DNA from: Actinostola sp. cb2023
Lineage: Eukaryota; Cnidaria; Anthozoa; Actiniaria; Actinostolidae
Assembly: GCA_033675265.1 (NCBI GenBank)
Contig: JAUJYZ010000098.1
Coordinates: forward strand, 1,080,001-1,144,000
DNA: 64,000 nt
Direction: 5' to 3'
Below are positions 30,949 through 44,540 of the stretch, in pieces. How positions within the stretch are numbered: position 1 is the first letter of the stretch; the number at the start of each line of letters is the position of its first letter. Below the pieces are notes generated by a model. The model made no database searches. It was not told where the DNA came from and saw nothing but the letters and a program-made list of their open reading frames with translations. The position numbers and the translations under genes are program-made.

Positions 30949-33900
30949 ATGAACATCAGGGAAGCATTTCTAAGTGCAGTGGAGCAGGACGAACCTGGAG
31001 AATTTTTTGAATACATCGAAAAACACGTAAGTAAAGTTTTATAGTCACTCAGTAGTCAAACTCAAAGTACAAAATAAATGTAAGCTTAAGATGATAGTAT
31101 TTTATCGCGATCTCTCCACTCTTGCCTAGTCTTGGTTGAAGAAGGAATTTCCATACCATTTCTCTTTCAAGTAACACACAAACACTGTGCATCAATATTG
31201 TACAGTTTGTTAATTGAATTTTAAGCTTTATTTTTTAGAATTCCAAAAATGAGACGTTTGACATAACCGAAGTCTTACAAGCCTTGTCAAAGAAACAACA
31301 TGAAAGATTGTGGGAAGGACTTAAAAAACTGAGTAATAACGCTATACTCACGGCTACGCCAAACATGGAGGACGAAGAGGAGCAAGATGAGGACAGTGAG
31401 GTTAGATCATCCCCCCTTTCATCAACCCCCCCTGTCATCCACCCCCCCCTGTCATATCCCCCCCTGTCATCCCTCCCCTTTGGACCCATGCTGGAATAAA
31501 AGGGATTACATGTATTTGCAAAACTGACATACGATAGTTTGTATATCATAGGACGGTGGAACCCGGCATTACAGACACCTGATTAATACGGACACCCGGT
31601 TATTATGGACACTGTATCTTGTGCCGATGGTGTCCGTATTAACTGGGTTTCACTGTACTCAGTTCACTCTAGTTCTGTCCCGGCCGATTTGAAACTCATA
31701 CAAATGCCTATAAATTATACCTGTTTAATACGGACACTGTCTCATCCCGATAGTGTCCGTATTAACCGGGTTTCACTGTACTCAGTTCACTCTAGTTCTG
31801 TCCCGGCCGATTTGAAACTCATACAAATGCCTATAAAATATACCTGTTTAATACGGACACTGTGTCTCATCCCGATAGTGTCCATATTAACCGGGTCCCA
31901 CTGTACTCAGTTCACTCTAGTTGTGTTCAACATACACACATGTACATTTGTATATACAATGTAGCTACATGCAGTCCTAAGTTAATTTCAATAAGTACAT
32001 TCTAAATATATTTTTAGTTCCTCTCCCCCCACCCCAGGATTAGTACATGTACATATGGGTGGCAGGGAACAATAATGCAGAATACCCCACTACGGGAAGC
32101 TACCCACCTTGAAGCAAGCGGTACGCATCAGGACTGTACATGTGTATGTATATCTAAAGTGTACTTGTCAACACGTCCCTGTCTTGCTCTCTAGTATCTA
32201 GAACGAAGCAGTTTGTATTCATGTCAACACGTCAACGCATCTACTAGAGAGCAAGACGGGGACGCGTTGACGCATACACTTTAGATATGCATATGGTCCT
32301 GACGTGTACCGCTTGCTTCAAGGGGGTAGCTTGCCATGGTGGGATATTCTGCAGTTTAATCGGTGGCAGAGAATATTATTAATTTTATTGTGTAATTTCA
32401 AGTTGCTGCAATAAACTTCTCTTGTGCCCAGAAATATGAAATATTGTGTCTGTGTGCTCAGTTGTGGATTTATGATAACAATAGGGTTTGTAAATGAAGT
32501 GATGGTGGTGGTTGTGATGATATGATGATGACCACACTGACAGTAAGGGGGCTTTCATTTCAAGTGTAAGGTGCAGATAGATTCATATTTTCTGTACCAT
32601 ATACATGTAACTTTATTTATAATATACAATGTAGCAACATTATAACGCACGCTCTGATTGGCTGGATATGTCTATATAACTTTATTTATAATATACAGCA
32701 ATATGCAGAAATTCTGATCCATTTGACTAGAATACATATATATCAAAAACCTACTTTAGATTATGGGATGGTTACGCTGATATTTTTTTCTAGTTGTCTG
32801 CTAGCGAGGCTTTATGAAAAAAATATCAGCGTAGCCATCCCATAATTTTAAGTAGATATTTGATATGTATTTTAGTCAAAAGGATCAGAATTTCTGCATA
32901 TTGCTGTACAATGTAGCAACATTATAACGCACGCTCTGATTGGCTGGATATGTCTATGAACTATTTCCCAATGGGAAACATGTCATCTTGAATTGTTTTC
33001 ACAATGGATTAGCATTTGATCACTTATATAACATGTGCGCTCTAAGATATCTATGAATTATTTATACCCATGCCTGAAACTGTGCATACAATATGTGCTG
33101 CATTGTACTCCCACCTCACAGACTATTAATTTTATTCTCTAAATTGTCAGAAAATATCATCTTTGTTGACCTCCTTGCAAGGTGTTACTACAGTTGCACT
33201 CTGTACTATTTCTTTGGATAAACCCTATCTTCCATCACCTCTTCTTGAGACTGCTATGCTTCTGCACGGTTTGTATAATAATTCTCTACTTTCTCATAGC
33301 ACATAATGCTTTGAGCCTTGGGGGATAATACAAAAGAAATTGGGAGCTTTCTGTCAACCATGTAATTATGCAACACCATTTTCTTTTGTATTAGTACCCC
33401 CCAAGGCGCAAAGCATTATGTGCTATGAGAAAGTAGAGAATAGACTCTTTTTGTGTGTTTTCCTGATGAAGGAATTTGGTGTATATGTTTGAAAATTTAT
33501 TTGTATTAATTATCTATCTTTACAGGGATTATGATGAATTTGCCAGATGAAACCCAAAAACTTAAAAACAGCATCGCACAGCTCTGTGAAACTTGGTGTG
33601 TGTTTTTATTAATTCTGACCGTCTTGCTGCATTGAAAAAATAATCATTGTAGCAGATAAAAACCATGGCACAGATGCATTTCAAAGCCTGAAATATAACA
33701 TCACAGCACAAACATGACACAAACTTGTGTCTTTGCTATTTTTGTGGTTTCAGTAAAAGGAATTTCAAAAACTCATGCATAATTCATGAGCATTTGGTCC
33801 AATTACAGGAGCCACATCCATCACGTGAATGAGCCTTTATACCCGATAAAGTCATCCTTATTAGTATTCTTTATTAAGGATGACTTTATCAGAGATAAAA

Positions 33901-36900
33901 GGTCACCCAAGTTTATATGAAGACTTACGAGTCTCATAAAGGACAGTCTCACGAACGACCACCGATCGTTCTCACCGACTATCCGATAAAGGTTGTCAGC
34001 ACATGGTGTACTTCTCTTGACACTGGTATCATCTCTTACACTTGTGGGAGCCTTTTTGTGCCGACTGCGCATGTCAGTGATGTGAAAAGCAACACAATAT
34101 GCTCAATTTTGAATTTATCTTGCTATTTTGGATTGGAATTGAAATAAATTGTTTTGTTTGTCAAGTTTTAGTTTTTGAAGCCATTTAATAAACTCGCAGT
34201 ACGTGTTTTATCAGGTCTAAAACTCGTGGTTTTAAACCTGATAAAACACTCCTGCTCGTTTATTAAACAGTACATAAAAATGTTGACTTTACATGTTTGC
34301 CATTAAAATGCAATCTTTCTTTCTTCTATTTATAAATGTTGTTATTGTCACTAGGTTCCTAAATGATCTGGAGGGAAAAGATGAACTTGTTACCAACACA
34401 TTCCCATTTCTAGTTATAAGAAGTCTTGCAAAAGGAACTGTAAGTTATTGGTTTGCCATTTACAGTGTAGGTTATTTAGAGAGATGACACCTCATATTGT
34501 GACAAAACTCTAGTTAGCAATGGAGGACTACTCCGTGCACATGGGATGTTGCATTTAATCTTTGTTTTAATAGATGTACAAGTTTATAAATGTATTGTAT
34601 GTCTTGATGAAGTTAGGTGATGTGAAACGTATTTGGGGAATGCGACAAAGTCTGTTATTGATGGATTTTGAAGATGACAGTTCAGAACCATTGAAGCAAC
34701 TACTTCAACAGTGTATAATTCACCCAATATTTCTACGAGCTGAAGAGGTATTGATGTTTATGTTAAGTTATTTTATCTATTTAATAAAAACATATTTAAT
34801 ATCTTTTATGAAGTTGTTGGTTCGAGTTTGCACAAATATAAACTCAGTTAACTTTTTGCTCTGTCATTAGGGTCGAAGATTTCTGAGCTTCCTTTTCGGA
34901 ATGCACCCTGATTTCACCAAAGACCTGCACAAAACCATCAAGAACCAAATTCCTAATTGTTCATTGTAAGATATGACACTACCATTGACAATAAACAGTC
35001 AAAGCTCTCATAAGCGACCACCTCGGGAATTCGAAAAAGTGGTTGTAACTAAAGCTGGTTGCTTACGAGAATGGGTGACTCATAAGCGACCATGCGCTGA
35101 AACAATAGAGGCTGGTCGTTTACGTGAGCTTTTAGCTCTTATGATGTATTGTAATATGTAAGCATGATACCTGCCCATTACTACAGTATTGTATTGTAAT
35201 GCACGCTTGCAAATAATGTTTGCAATAAATATAATTTGCTATATAAAGCTAATGCTGCTTAGTCGCTTGCTTCAAATGCTGAACTGCTAATGCTGATAGT
35301 ACATGTCAAGACATGTCATGTGTAAAGCTTAGATGCTTATATATACATATTTACTAAACCACACATTCCTAGTGGTTTCCTAGTTATGTTATCTAGCCTA
35401 TGTGGTACATTCTTTCTAACTATGTCACCAGGTGCTATTATCAAATATCCTGTTCCTGTCCCGTCCGCCTTCCAGATTTAGACTCATATTAACTTAGTCA
35501 ATATCCACTTCACACAACAGTATTTTGAGTCTAAGACTTTAAGAAGTTCTTGAGTCATGACTAATACGAATCAGACTCTGAGTGGTCGAGTTTAAAAACA
35601 AAGGAACCATGTGGTTGGTATTACCAAAAGTAATTCGCGATCAGTTATGGGAGTGGTCGCTTACGAGAACTTTTTATTAATACAGACTTTGAGTGACAAT
35701 ACAAACAGGGTTTCGCAAATGTGGTGGTAACTAGAGCTGGACGCTTACAAGAGTGGTCGCAATGAGAGCTTCAACTGTATTACTGTATCAGTAGACTGTA
35801 CACTTAACTGTATATTGTTTACTGCATGTGATCAATACTAACGCAGTGAGTATTCTTTGCAGTGGTGTTCTTAGTTTTTATGGAGAGGTATATTTTAGAG
35901 CATGGAGAGTTGCATCTGGTCCTTACCTAGAGGTAGGAACTACATGTACATTGTAGTATCTTCTATTAGAGATGATTTAATACCATTACATTTACATGTA
36001 TAATGCACCTGTCAATGTCAAGCCGCAGTATTTGAGGGGGGGGGGGGTTTAGGAGAGTCAGGGGAATTTTTACATTTTGAGGGATACACTGGACAAATAA
36101 TGAATGAATGAATGTGAAATTCCCACTCCTTGGGTAACTTTTTCTATCACAGTCAAACTGATTGTACCCAGAAAATCCCTAGCCAGGAGGCTCCATTTCA
36201 ATTTCCCTTGGTAGCCTGCCTGCCCCCCCCCCCCCCCCCCCCCTCTGGGGCTTAACAATATTATTGATACATGTAGGTGCAAAACCGTGAATAATAGTCT
36301 TGATGTTAACATTCTTTCTTAACATTATTTCTCCCTGATGATGAATCCAATCAATATGAAACTTGGCAACGTGACAGTACATGTCAAGACAACAAATCTG
36401 TTCTTTTTTGTTTTTTGATTTTTTGCTATTTAGCAAGCCTTCACTAGATGTTATGATTCTGTCTTCGGATTTTGGGCTTCCTGTGGTATGCGCGACATGC
36501 ACCACAGGTAACCCGCCAAAAGGATGACATTCAAAGTCGATTTTCCCACTCAATTTGTGAAAATCTGAAACTATTTCTTCACTCCAGTATATTACATCTC
36601 TAGAGCTATCTATGGTCTGAATTCTGTTACAAACAGAAATCTAGAAGTAGGTAAAAACGATCATTGAAATGTGGGCTTCCTGTGGTGTGCTCAACGATTG
36701 AAACGCCAGAAATTCGGTTAACATTCAACCTAAATACAGCAAATTAAAGTTTTCTCTAGCTTCCTATAGATATTTCGTATTTCTAAGTAATATTTGTCTC
36801 AAAGTTTAAGCTTTGAAAAATTTTCGATTTTCAATAATTATTATCTTTGCATTTTTACAGGTGATTGAAAAGGACTGTGTTCAGGATCTCATGTACTCTG

Positions 36901-39900
36901 CAGTTCATGCTCAGCGCACAGGAGTTCAATCAATGTCATCAAGACTTAGGAAAGTAAGACACCACTACATGTGTGCCACATACTCCTTCATAACAATAAC
37001 AATAATAATCTTTTATGTCTCTTCCACAAAGTGGCTCTTCCAGAGACGTCACTCACACTCACTCCTTACTACATTTTATATTCATTCTATACACCCAACA
37101 CTCATCTCACTAGTGGGGACATGACTCTCACACTCACTTCTTACTACATTCTATATTCTATACACCCAACACTCATCTCACTAGTGGGGACATGACTCTC
37201 ACACTCACTTCTTACTACATTCTATATTCTATACACCCAACACTCATCTCACTAGTGGGGACATGACTCTCACACTCACTTCTTACTACATTCTATATTC
37301 TATACACCCAACACTCATCTCACTAGTGGGGACATGACTCTCACACTCACTTCTTACTACATTCTAATATTCTATACACCAAACACTCATCTTACTAGTG
37401 GAGAAACGATTCTCACACTCACTCCTTACTACATTCTAATATTCTATACACTGCCCAACACTCATCTCACTAGTTCGTTTTAACTGAGGGAGGAAAACCG
37501 GAGTACCCGTAGAAAAACCCTCGAAGCAAGGGAGAGAAGGAACAAAGGCCGTGTTTACACTTAGCGCTTTACCAAGGTACAAATCAGAAAACTAAGGTTA
37601 ACTGCTCAAGTAACAATAATTTTCTAATTTCTACCAAGGTTCGATAACTCGTTTACTTCAGTAAACCACCAAGTATAAATACGGCCTAAGAATCTCAGCT
37701 CTACGGAGCCCTGGAAGGGCCACCCATTATTTTTTATCTTTTTTTTCAAAATCCCCACTTTTTTTTCAAAAATCCAAACTTTTTTCAAAAATCCAGATTT
37801 TTTTCAAAAATCTCTACTTTTTCTAAAATCCTGACTCTTTTCAAAATCCCGACTTTTTTCAAAAATCCCGACTTTTTTCAAAAATCCACCCTAATGACGT
37901 CACAAGCCATAAGAGGTCCCTGAAGGGGTAAAATGAGAACTGGGATTTTATTGGCCATTTTTTGCACTGGGAAATGGGACTGGGAATTTCAAAACCATGG
38001 GAAAAGCGTATTCATTGCAAAACAGCATATTATTATAAGCCTTATACATTTTTCAATATGCATTGGTTTGCCGAGACAGTATATAGCATTTGCAAGCCTC
38101 TAGATTTCAAAATTTTCTGGCGGGCATGCCCCCATACCAGCGCTCGCTAAACATTCGCCACCACTTATTTTCCATTTGCTATGGCCCTGCAACGACATTA
38201 TCCTTGCTGTGATAGGAGACGAGGATGAAGCTGCACATACAACCACAGCATGCTCGGGAAGAATCATTAAAAAGAGCGGACATTGATTTTTTCTTTTTGC
38301 AACCCATTAATTTAATATTCCACAAAATTCAGGTCAAATAGAGCAACCAAGAGAACAGTTTTTAATACGTTTCAAAGCAAGCAAGAAAGTCTTCAAAAAG
38401 CACCTTTAGAAATGCAAACATAGTGAAATAATCATTTACAATTTACCATTTTACAAAATTATAATATTTAAGTTTAATGTTTCTTCCACTATTGAAAGTA
38501 TAAAGTGTGAGATCAGGAAATTGCTTGATGAATTATCTTCAGGGCCCTCCCATAATGGTCGCCATAACGCCTCGGCAGTGTGCTTGAGCCCACAATGCTA
38601 CAGTACTGCGATTTTAAAAAAAAAGTGGGATTTTTGAAAAAGTTGGGATTTTGAAAAAGTCGGAATTTTTGAAAAAAAGTCGGGATTTTGATAAAAAAAG
38701 ATAAAAAATAATGGGTGGCCCTTCCAGGGCTCCATACAGCTCACATGAAGTGCTCAGTCCTGGACTATGGGGAATAATTTTCTCGTGAACATTCTTTGGA
38801 GCAAAATGTTCCCTACGGTGTAGGCCAGAGGCAATTTCGACAGAAAAATGCATTCTTGACATTCCAATGGGACAGCACTTTGTGCAGATCCCTAGGAGAA
38901 AGCTAAAATAAATTTTCAAAAAATTCTTTCCATCACTTATTTCACATGGATCGACCTCAAATTTGGCGAGGGTATAGGTTAATCATCGGTCTTTCGTATC
39001 CCCAAAGTAGTAAGAGCTTTCAAAAACGGTGAATTTTGGCGAGAATATGGACCGAGGTAGCGTTCAGACGGCTCGAAGTTGCATGCCTTGTGTAAATTTA
39101 CCTACACAATGGACGTGAAACCCACTACCAGGAAATGTCAAATAACTTGCTTAAACCACCCCGAACGAAGAAACGACACACACAGCTGAAAAGAAGGATG
39201 AATAAAGTTTGTTTTGACACTTTATTGGAAACTAAAACTTCCTGAAAACCTTTAACATTTCAACCTAAAAATGGCAAATTCACATGGTTTAGCGAACAGA
39301 ACTCACCACAGGAACCCCAACCAACCAATACAGGAACCCCACCTCGAGCTTGGTAAGCCTGTGGTACAACATACATGTACAGCATATCAATCAAAAGCAT
39401 TGTTCTTTTGCTAGGTTCTGAGTTACTTACATCAGCAAAAGAAACAGCAAGGAGTTGACGAAACTCTTGTTAGACTTTACCAACCTATCTTGTGGAGAGC
39501 ATTTAAGGTGCAGTAAGTCACACATATTGAGTTTTTGTACGAGTGTGGAAGTAGTTATGGTACGGTTTGTCCCATGCAGTAAACGTGCTGCGTCCAAGTA
39601 TTTGATTGGTTGAGCAATGATTTTGCATGCTGTGATTGGTTGAATAGATGTCTTTGTTTCCATTCTGTGACCATAACTCTGTACCGTACTAAGGTTTCCC
39701 ACTCATACGAAAATGATGTTGTTTGGGTTAACTAGCTATTCAAATACATGTATACATGTATGTGTATGATAGAAAGACTGAAGCAAAATAATTCATTATG
39801 TTTTCAGGTGGCAAATCCGATGGTTCGAGCAAATGCAGCTGCATTACTGATTGATGCATTTCCTTTGCAAAACCCTGATGCAACTAATGAACAGGCAGAT

Positions 39901-42900
39901 GATCTTCTTCAAAAACAGTTCGACATTCTCCAGGTACATAAAAAATATCATAGCTACATGTACATGTAATAATAATTAATTAATAATAATAATATTTATT
40001 TAAATAGGATTTGTTTGAAGATCCATCCCCCGTTGTAAGAGCCACAGGTGTTCATGGAGTCTGTAGAATTGCTGGTATCTTTTGGGAGTTGATACCAGTC
40101 CATACCATAAAAGCATTATTGAACAAATTGGTTAGTTGTGGTATAATGTTTGTTGTATAAACTGCTTTCAAACAATTTTTGGGCAATGCTAAATGTTGAA
40201 CCTGTTCAATTGTATTCAAAGATTTGTGAAATTGCCTTTGATGCTTCATCAAGCACTGTTAGAGTGTCAGTGTTTCAGGTATGTTACAATGTATGTACAG
40301 TTTGTAATAATTATTCCTTATTTACGTATACATTATGTATGCTGTCGTTGTGGGAAACCTAAGGCATGGAATTATTATTATTATTATTATTATTATTATT
40401 TTTTATTTTTTATTTTTTATTTTTTAAATGTTCTTGTTATTTTTTACTACAATGGTTGTAATAATACAAATACAATTTTGTATATAATAATAGTATAGTG
40501 TAGTAATATAGTATTGTATAGTATAGTATGGTACGGTATGATATAGTGTAAAATGAGAGGAAAAACAGCAAGTAAGTGAAGGTTTGGTATTATGCAGTTT
40601 TGCTCAGGAAATTGGTAAAAGGTGCCCATTTTTTTTCAAAAACGTTTGATAATTGTTTTGTATTAGATGATAATGCAATTCTTTTTTCAATTTGATATTT
40701 GTTGGTTGCGTGATTTAGAAATGATGGAAATGTGTATTTCTGTTCATTAATGAAACTATTATACATATGTTATTTTGCAATCAGAATTAGATGGTTTAAA
40801 AACAGAGAGTATTTGAAGTTGGATAAATGACCATATAGGATTGTTCCGAGATCAAGTTTCAGTTGTGACTTAGCATCAATGTGTGATGACCACCAACTTT
40901 GAAATTTGTTCCAAAAATATCGTGCGTGCGTACAGAGATAGAAAAAGTGTTTGCAAGTGTGACGTTCTTTATCTATGCAAAAAGGACAGGAATCATCATT
41001 TTTAATACCTACTTTTTCTAGGTAATCATTCAAGGGAAGTATATTGTGTATGATTTTAAACTGGAAAACTGATAATTTTATTTCTTTTGTTACGCTAAAC
41101 GGCAGTGAATATATTGCGTTTAGATCTTTTTGTGTAAAACCTTCATTAAGAATTAAAGGTTCATTTGGGGGTGCTCAAACTCAATTTTGGAAAAGAACTG
41201 TCTTATTATTTTTACTGTCATTTTTGTTAAATTATTAGGTGGTTTTTCTGGTATTATGGTCGAATTGTTTTGTTTTATTCTGTTCCTAACTGCATTAACA
41301 ATACCGCCATACGTTAAAAAATTAGTATTTAGTATTCCATTAGGCATGGAATTATGGTCACAGTACCTAATCAAAGGTATCTATTCAAACAATCACAGTG
41401 CGCAAAATCATTGCCCAACCAAGCAGAACGCTTGGACACGGCACGGTTACCACACGGCACAAACCGTACCGTAACTACTTCCCACTCGTACCAAAACGAC
41501 TCTATGTAGAATGTAATAATTTGTTGTTCATACATGTAGGGACTTAAGTTTCTTCTTGAAAACCACTTGAGTCATCCTTTGCTGAAAACGCTGCTTGGTA
41601 ACCTGCGCGATCTCATACATGATGTGTCAGAAAAAGTGAGATCAGTATTTCTGGACCTCTTGCTTCTTGTTAAAGGCATCAAGGCAATCAAGGTACTGTA
41701 ACACTTACATTAATTGTATTGTGTCAATAAATTAATCTATTCTGACTGTTCGTTTATCTATTTATCCCTTTGTAATCAAATGTGCAATTCATTATTTGTT
41801 CAGTTTTGGACCATTGTGCCCCTTGATCATCTACTTGCTTCTCTTGAGGTAGAGACATCTGCTCTTGTGTTGAGAAAACTTGTCAAACTACTCATGAACT
41901 CATTCCATCCGTTAAACAAAGAAGCCGATGTCCAGGTACTGTAAATGTGTCAGCCACATAATTATGGAGATGATTATTGATAATAAACATCAATTGATTA
42001 TTAACAATGTTTTTCCAACAGATCACACGATGCGCTGCGTTATGGCAGGCAAATCCAGTTGCTGCACGCAAGTTTTACCAGTATGCACACCTGCATGCTA
42101 CTGTTCCAGCGACTGGTAATTATTGGTTTACGTACTGTATCAACAGTGTACTGCAGTATGTGGCACTTCATTATTTAGATGGTATACTTTCAATGTGATT
42201 GTTTTCACAGGAAAATTCATTTTATTACTTTCCCGCTGTCTCATGCAATGGGCCAGAAATGTTGCTCCAGATTCATCTTCAAATGAAAGCTTGATACCTG
42301 AAGAGACGATGGGAAGTAAGTAGCTACACAATGTAATTGACTTACATATCATTCATAATCAATTGAAGGGGTTAAGTGATATATGATCAAAATGCAAATT
42401 CTCCTTTGACATTCACAGAACCTCAAGGAGAATTAAGATATCGTTAAATTTGTATGTTATTCTTGCATTGTCTCCATCAATTACACAACAGGTTACATTG
42501 TTTAAGTCCTAGATTCCACAGAAAACAAAGAGAATGAGTGTGTTGAGGAAGCTGGTGATGCTGTACTGACACTACCAGATGTCGATACTATATCTGGTAT
42601 TCTTGAAACCATAGCCATTTCCTGGGCAGGCATCAAGGACCATCTAGACAAGGTAGAGTAGCACACACTAATGTGCCAAGGCTTCATTAAACCCATTGGC
42701 GATGATAAGATTGGCCTTAATGCCGGCATGAAGGACTTGCTAGTAAGCAGCACGGGGGGTTGCAACGATCTGCAACGTTGGCTCATGTGGAGGTCCTGCA
42801 ATAGCTTAGAGGTGCCCCCTGCATATGCAAGCAACCGCTGGACAGCTGCCTCAGGTTTAACTTGGTCTACATTTCATTTAGCCACATAAAACAGTTTCTA

Positions 42901-43788
42901 CATGTACAAATAGGCCAATGTCAACCAGCTATCAGCCAGTTGCAGCAACACTTCTGAGACACATAAAGTTTTGTCTTTACATCTTTCAAACTCACTTTGG
43001 TTTGTACACCCAGATGATAGGTGCAGGCTTGTAGTCGTACTCACAGAAGTAGCTACATGTATGTATTACAGTGTAGCCTACACCTGTACGTGTGAACGTC
43101 ATTGCAACATTACTCAACATACAAATAACAATGTACAATACAACACAACACAATAATATTACCACTAATATTAGCTACATGTATATCAATGTTTTCCTGT
43201 ATCAGAAAGCTCATGAAAGCATCAAAGCAAAGCTTGTACAATATTTTACAAAGGCATTACCAAAACTCCTGACATCAACAGAGGTATTTTGATTTCATTG
43301 TCAACAGTGCTTTTTCTTAGTAACAGTAGACTGAATGTAACTGATCTCGTTACCACAGGATGCAAGAGCAAGAGCTGCTATTATTGTTATTTCAGCTCAT
43401 CTTCCTCCAAACTCTTTACCAGCATTCAGGTACAATAATATTGTACATTGTAACATTCAAATACAACTGCAACATTTTATATAGAGTACATGTACATCAT
43501 GTTATTTTATACACTGTATGTAGTTGATAGTAATTTAACAAATTCTGATGTTTTATTTCTTTCTATTCAGTAAAAAGTGTTTATCAATGTTATCATCACT
43601 ACATGATGGTGCCAACTCCCAGGATTTTGGTCCAATGTTGGACTGCCTTTGTTCTTGGGGTCAGGCTGGAAAGGTTTTAGAAATGATCCATTTGTGTTTG
43701 CACAACAACCTGGGAAGTAAGGTATACACAGGTGGTCATTAACACAATAATTCCTTCATGGCTATGGGTACTAGAGGGGATGTAGAGG

Positions 43789-43822
<34 letters not shown>

Positions 43823-44497
43823 AGCTGATACTGCATCAAAAAAATAGAAAAAAAAATACTGCAATACCGCATCTAACATCGAAAATTGAAACTACAGGAG
43901 TAATGTTTTGGAAACTGCCGGAATACTGCAAAGAAATTTGAATTTCACCGAATACTGTAGCACAAAATCGCCAAATACCACATACCACAGACCAGGATGA
44001 TACCACAATACCACACCTCAAAATAGAAATACTGTAATACCACACAAAAAATTGACGGATACATGTACTGCAATACCGCGAACCCCTACGTCCCCCTCGT
44101 ACTTAAGTAACCATGATCTTTGTCTTGCAGCAATCCCATGGAAAACAAGCTCCTGCTGCGTCAAAATCAGACAAACTTCAGCCAGTGACTGCTATTGACA
44201 TCCTTTTCTGGATTTTGGTAAGTCATATTCTTGAAGAAATGTTTCTTTGGTCAAAGGATTGTATGCATTAAAATGTACAATACATGTGTACATGTGCAAT
44301 GTATACGAAGGTGGTAGTAATGGTCCACAATGCAGTCCCACATGACCAGTGCCCCTCTAGGGCCGCTCTGGATTAATCAGCCTCATTGCTGAATGGGCTA
44401 CGTACCCTGGCTAAATAAAGTCTTAAATACTTACTATTTCTGATTTCCATGAATCAACTAAGGACATTGTATTCCAACTGGAGGAGACACCAGTTCA

Positions 44498-44540
<43 letters not shown>

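Noticed and set aside
39415..39515. Alternative NCAPG2 exon 10 donor GTGCA|GTAAGT
   Set aside because: It has a better consensus, but it would shift the frame into exon 11; the family sequence (RAFK then VANPMVRANAA) requires the GTGCAG donor at 39508.
42502..42889. Coding-like frames on both strands within NCAPG2 intron 18
   Set aside because: No recognisable domain, one overlaps exon 18 in antisense, and NCAPG2 is complete without them.
43571..43721. NCAPG2 exon 21 ending at GGA A|GTAAGG (43716)
   Set aside because: It would put exon 22 out of frame with an early stop. Ending at AAG|GTATAC (43721) keeps the frame.
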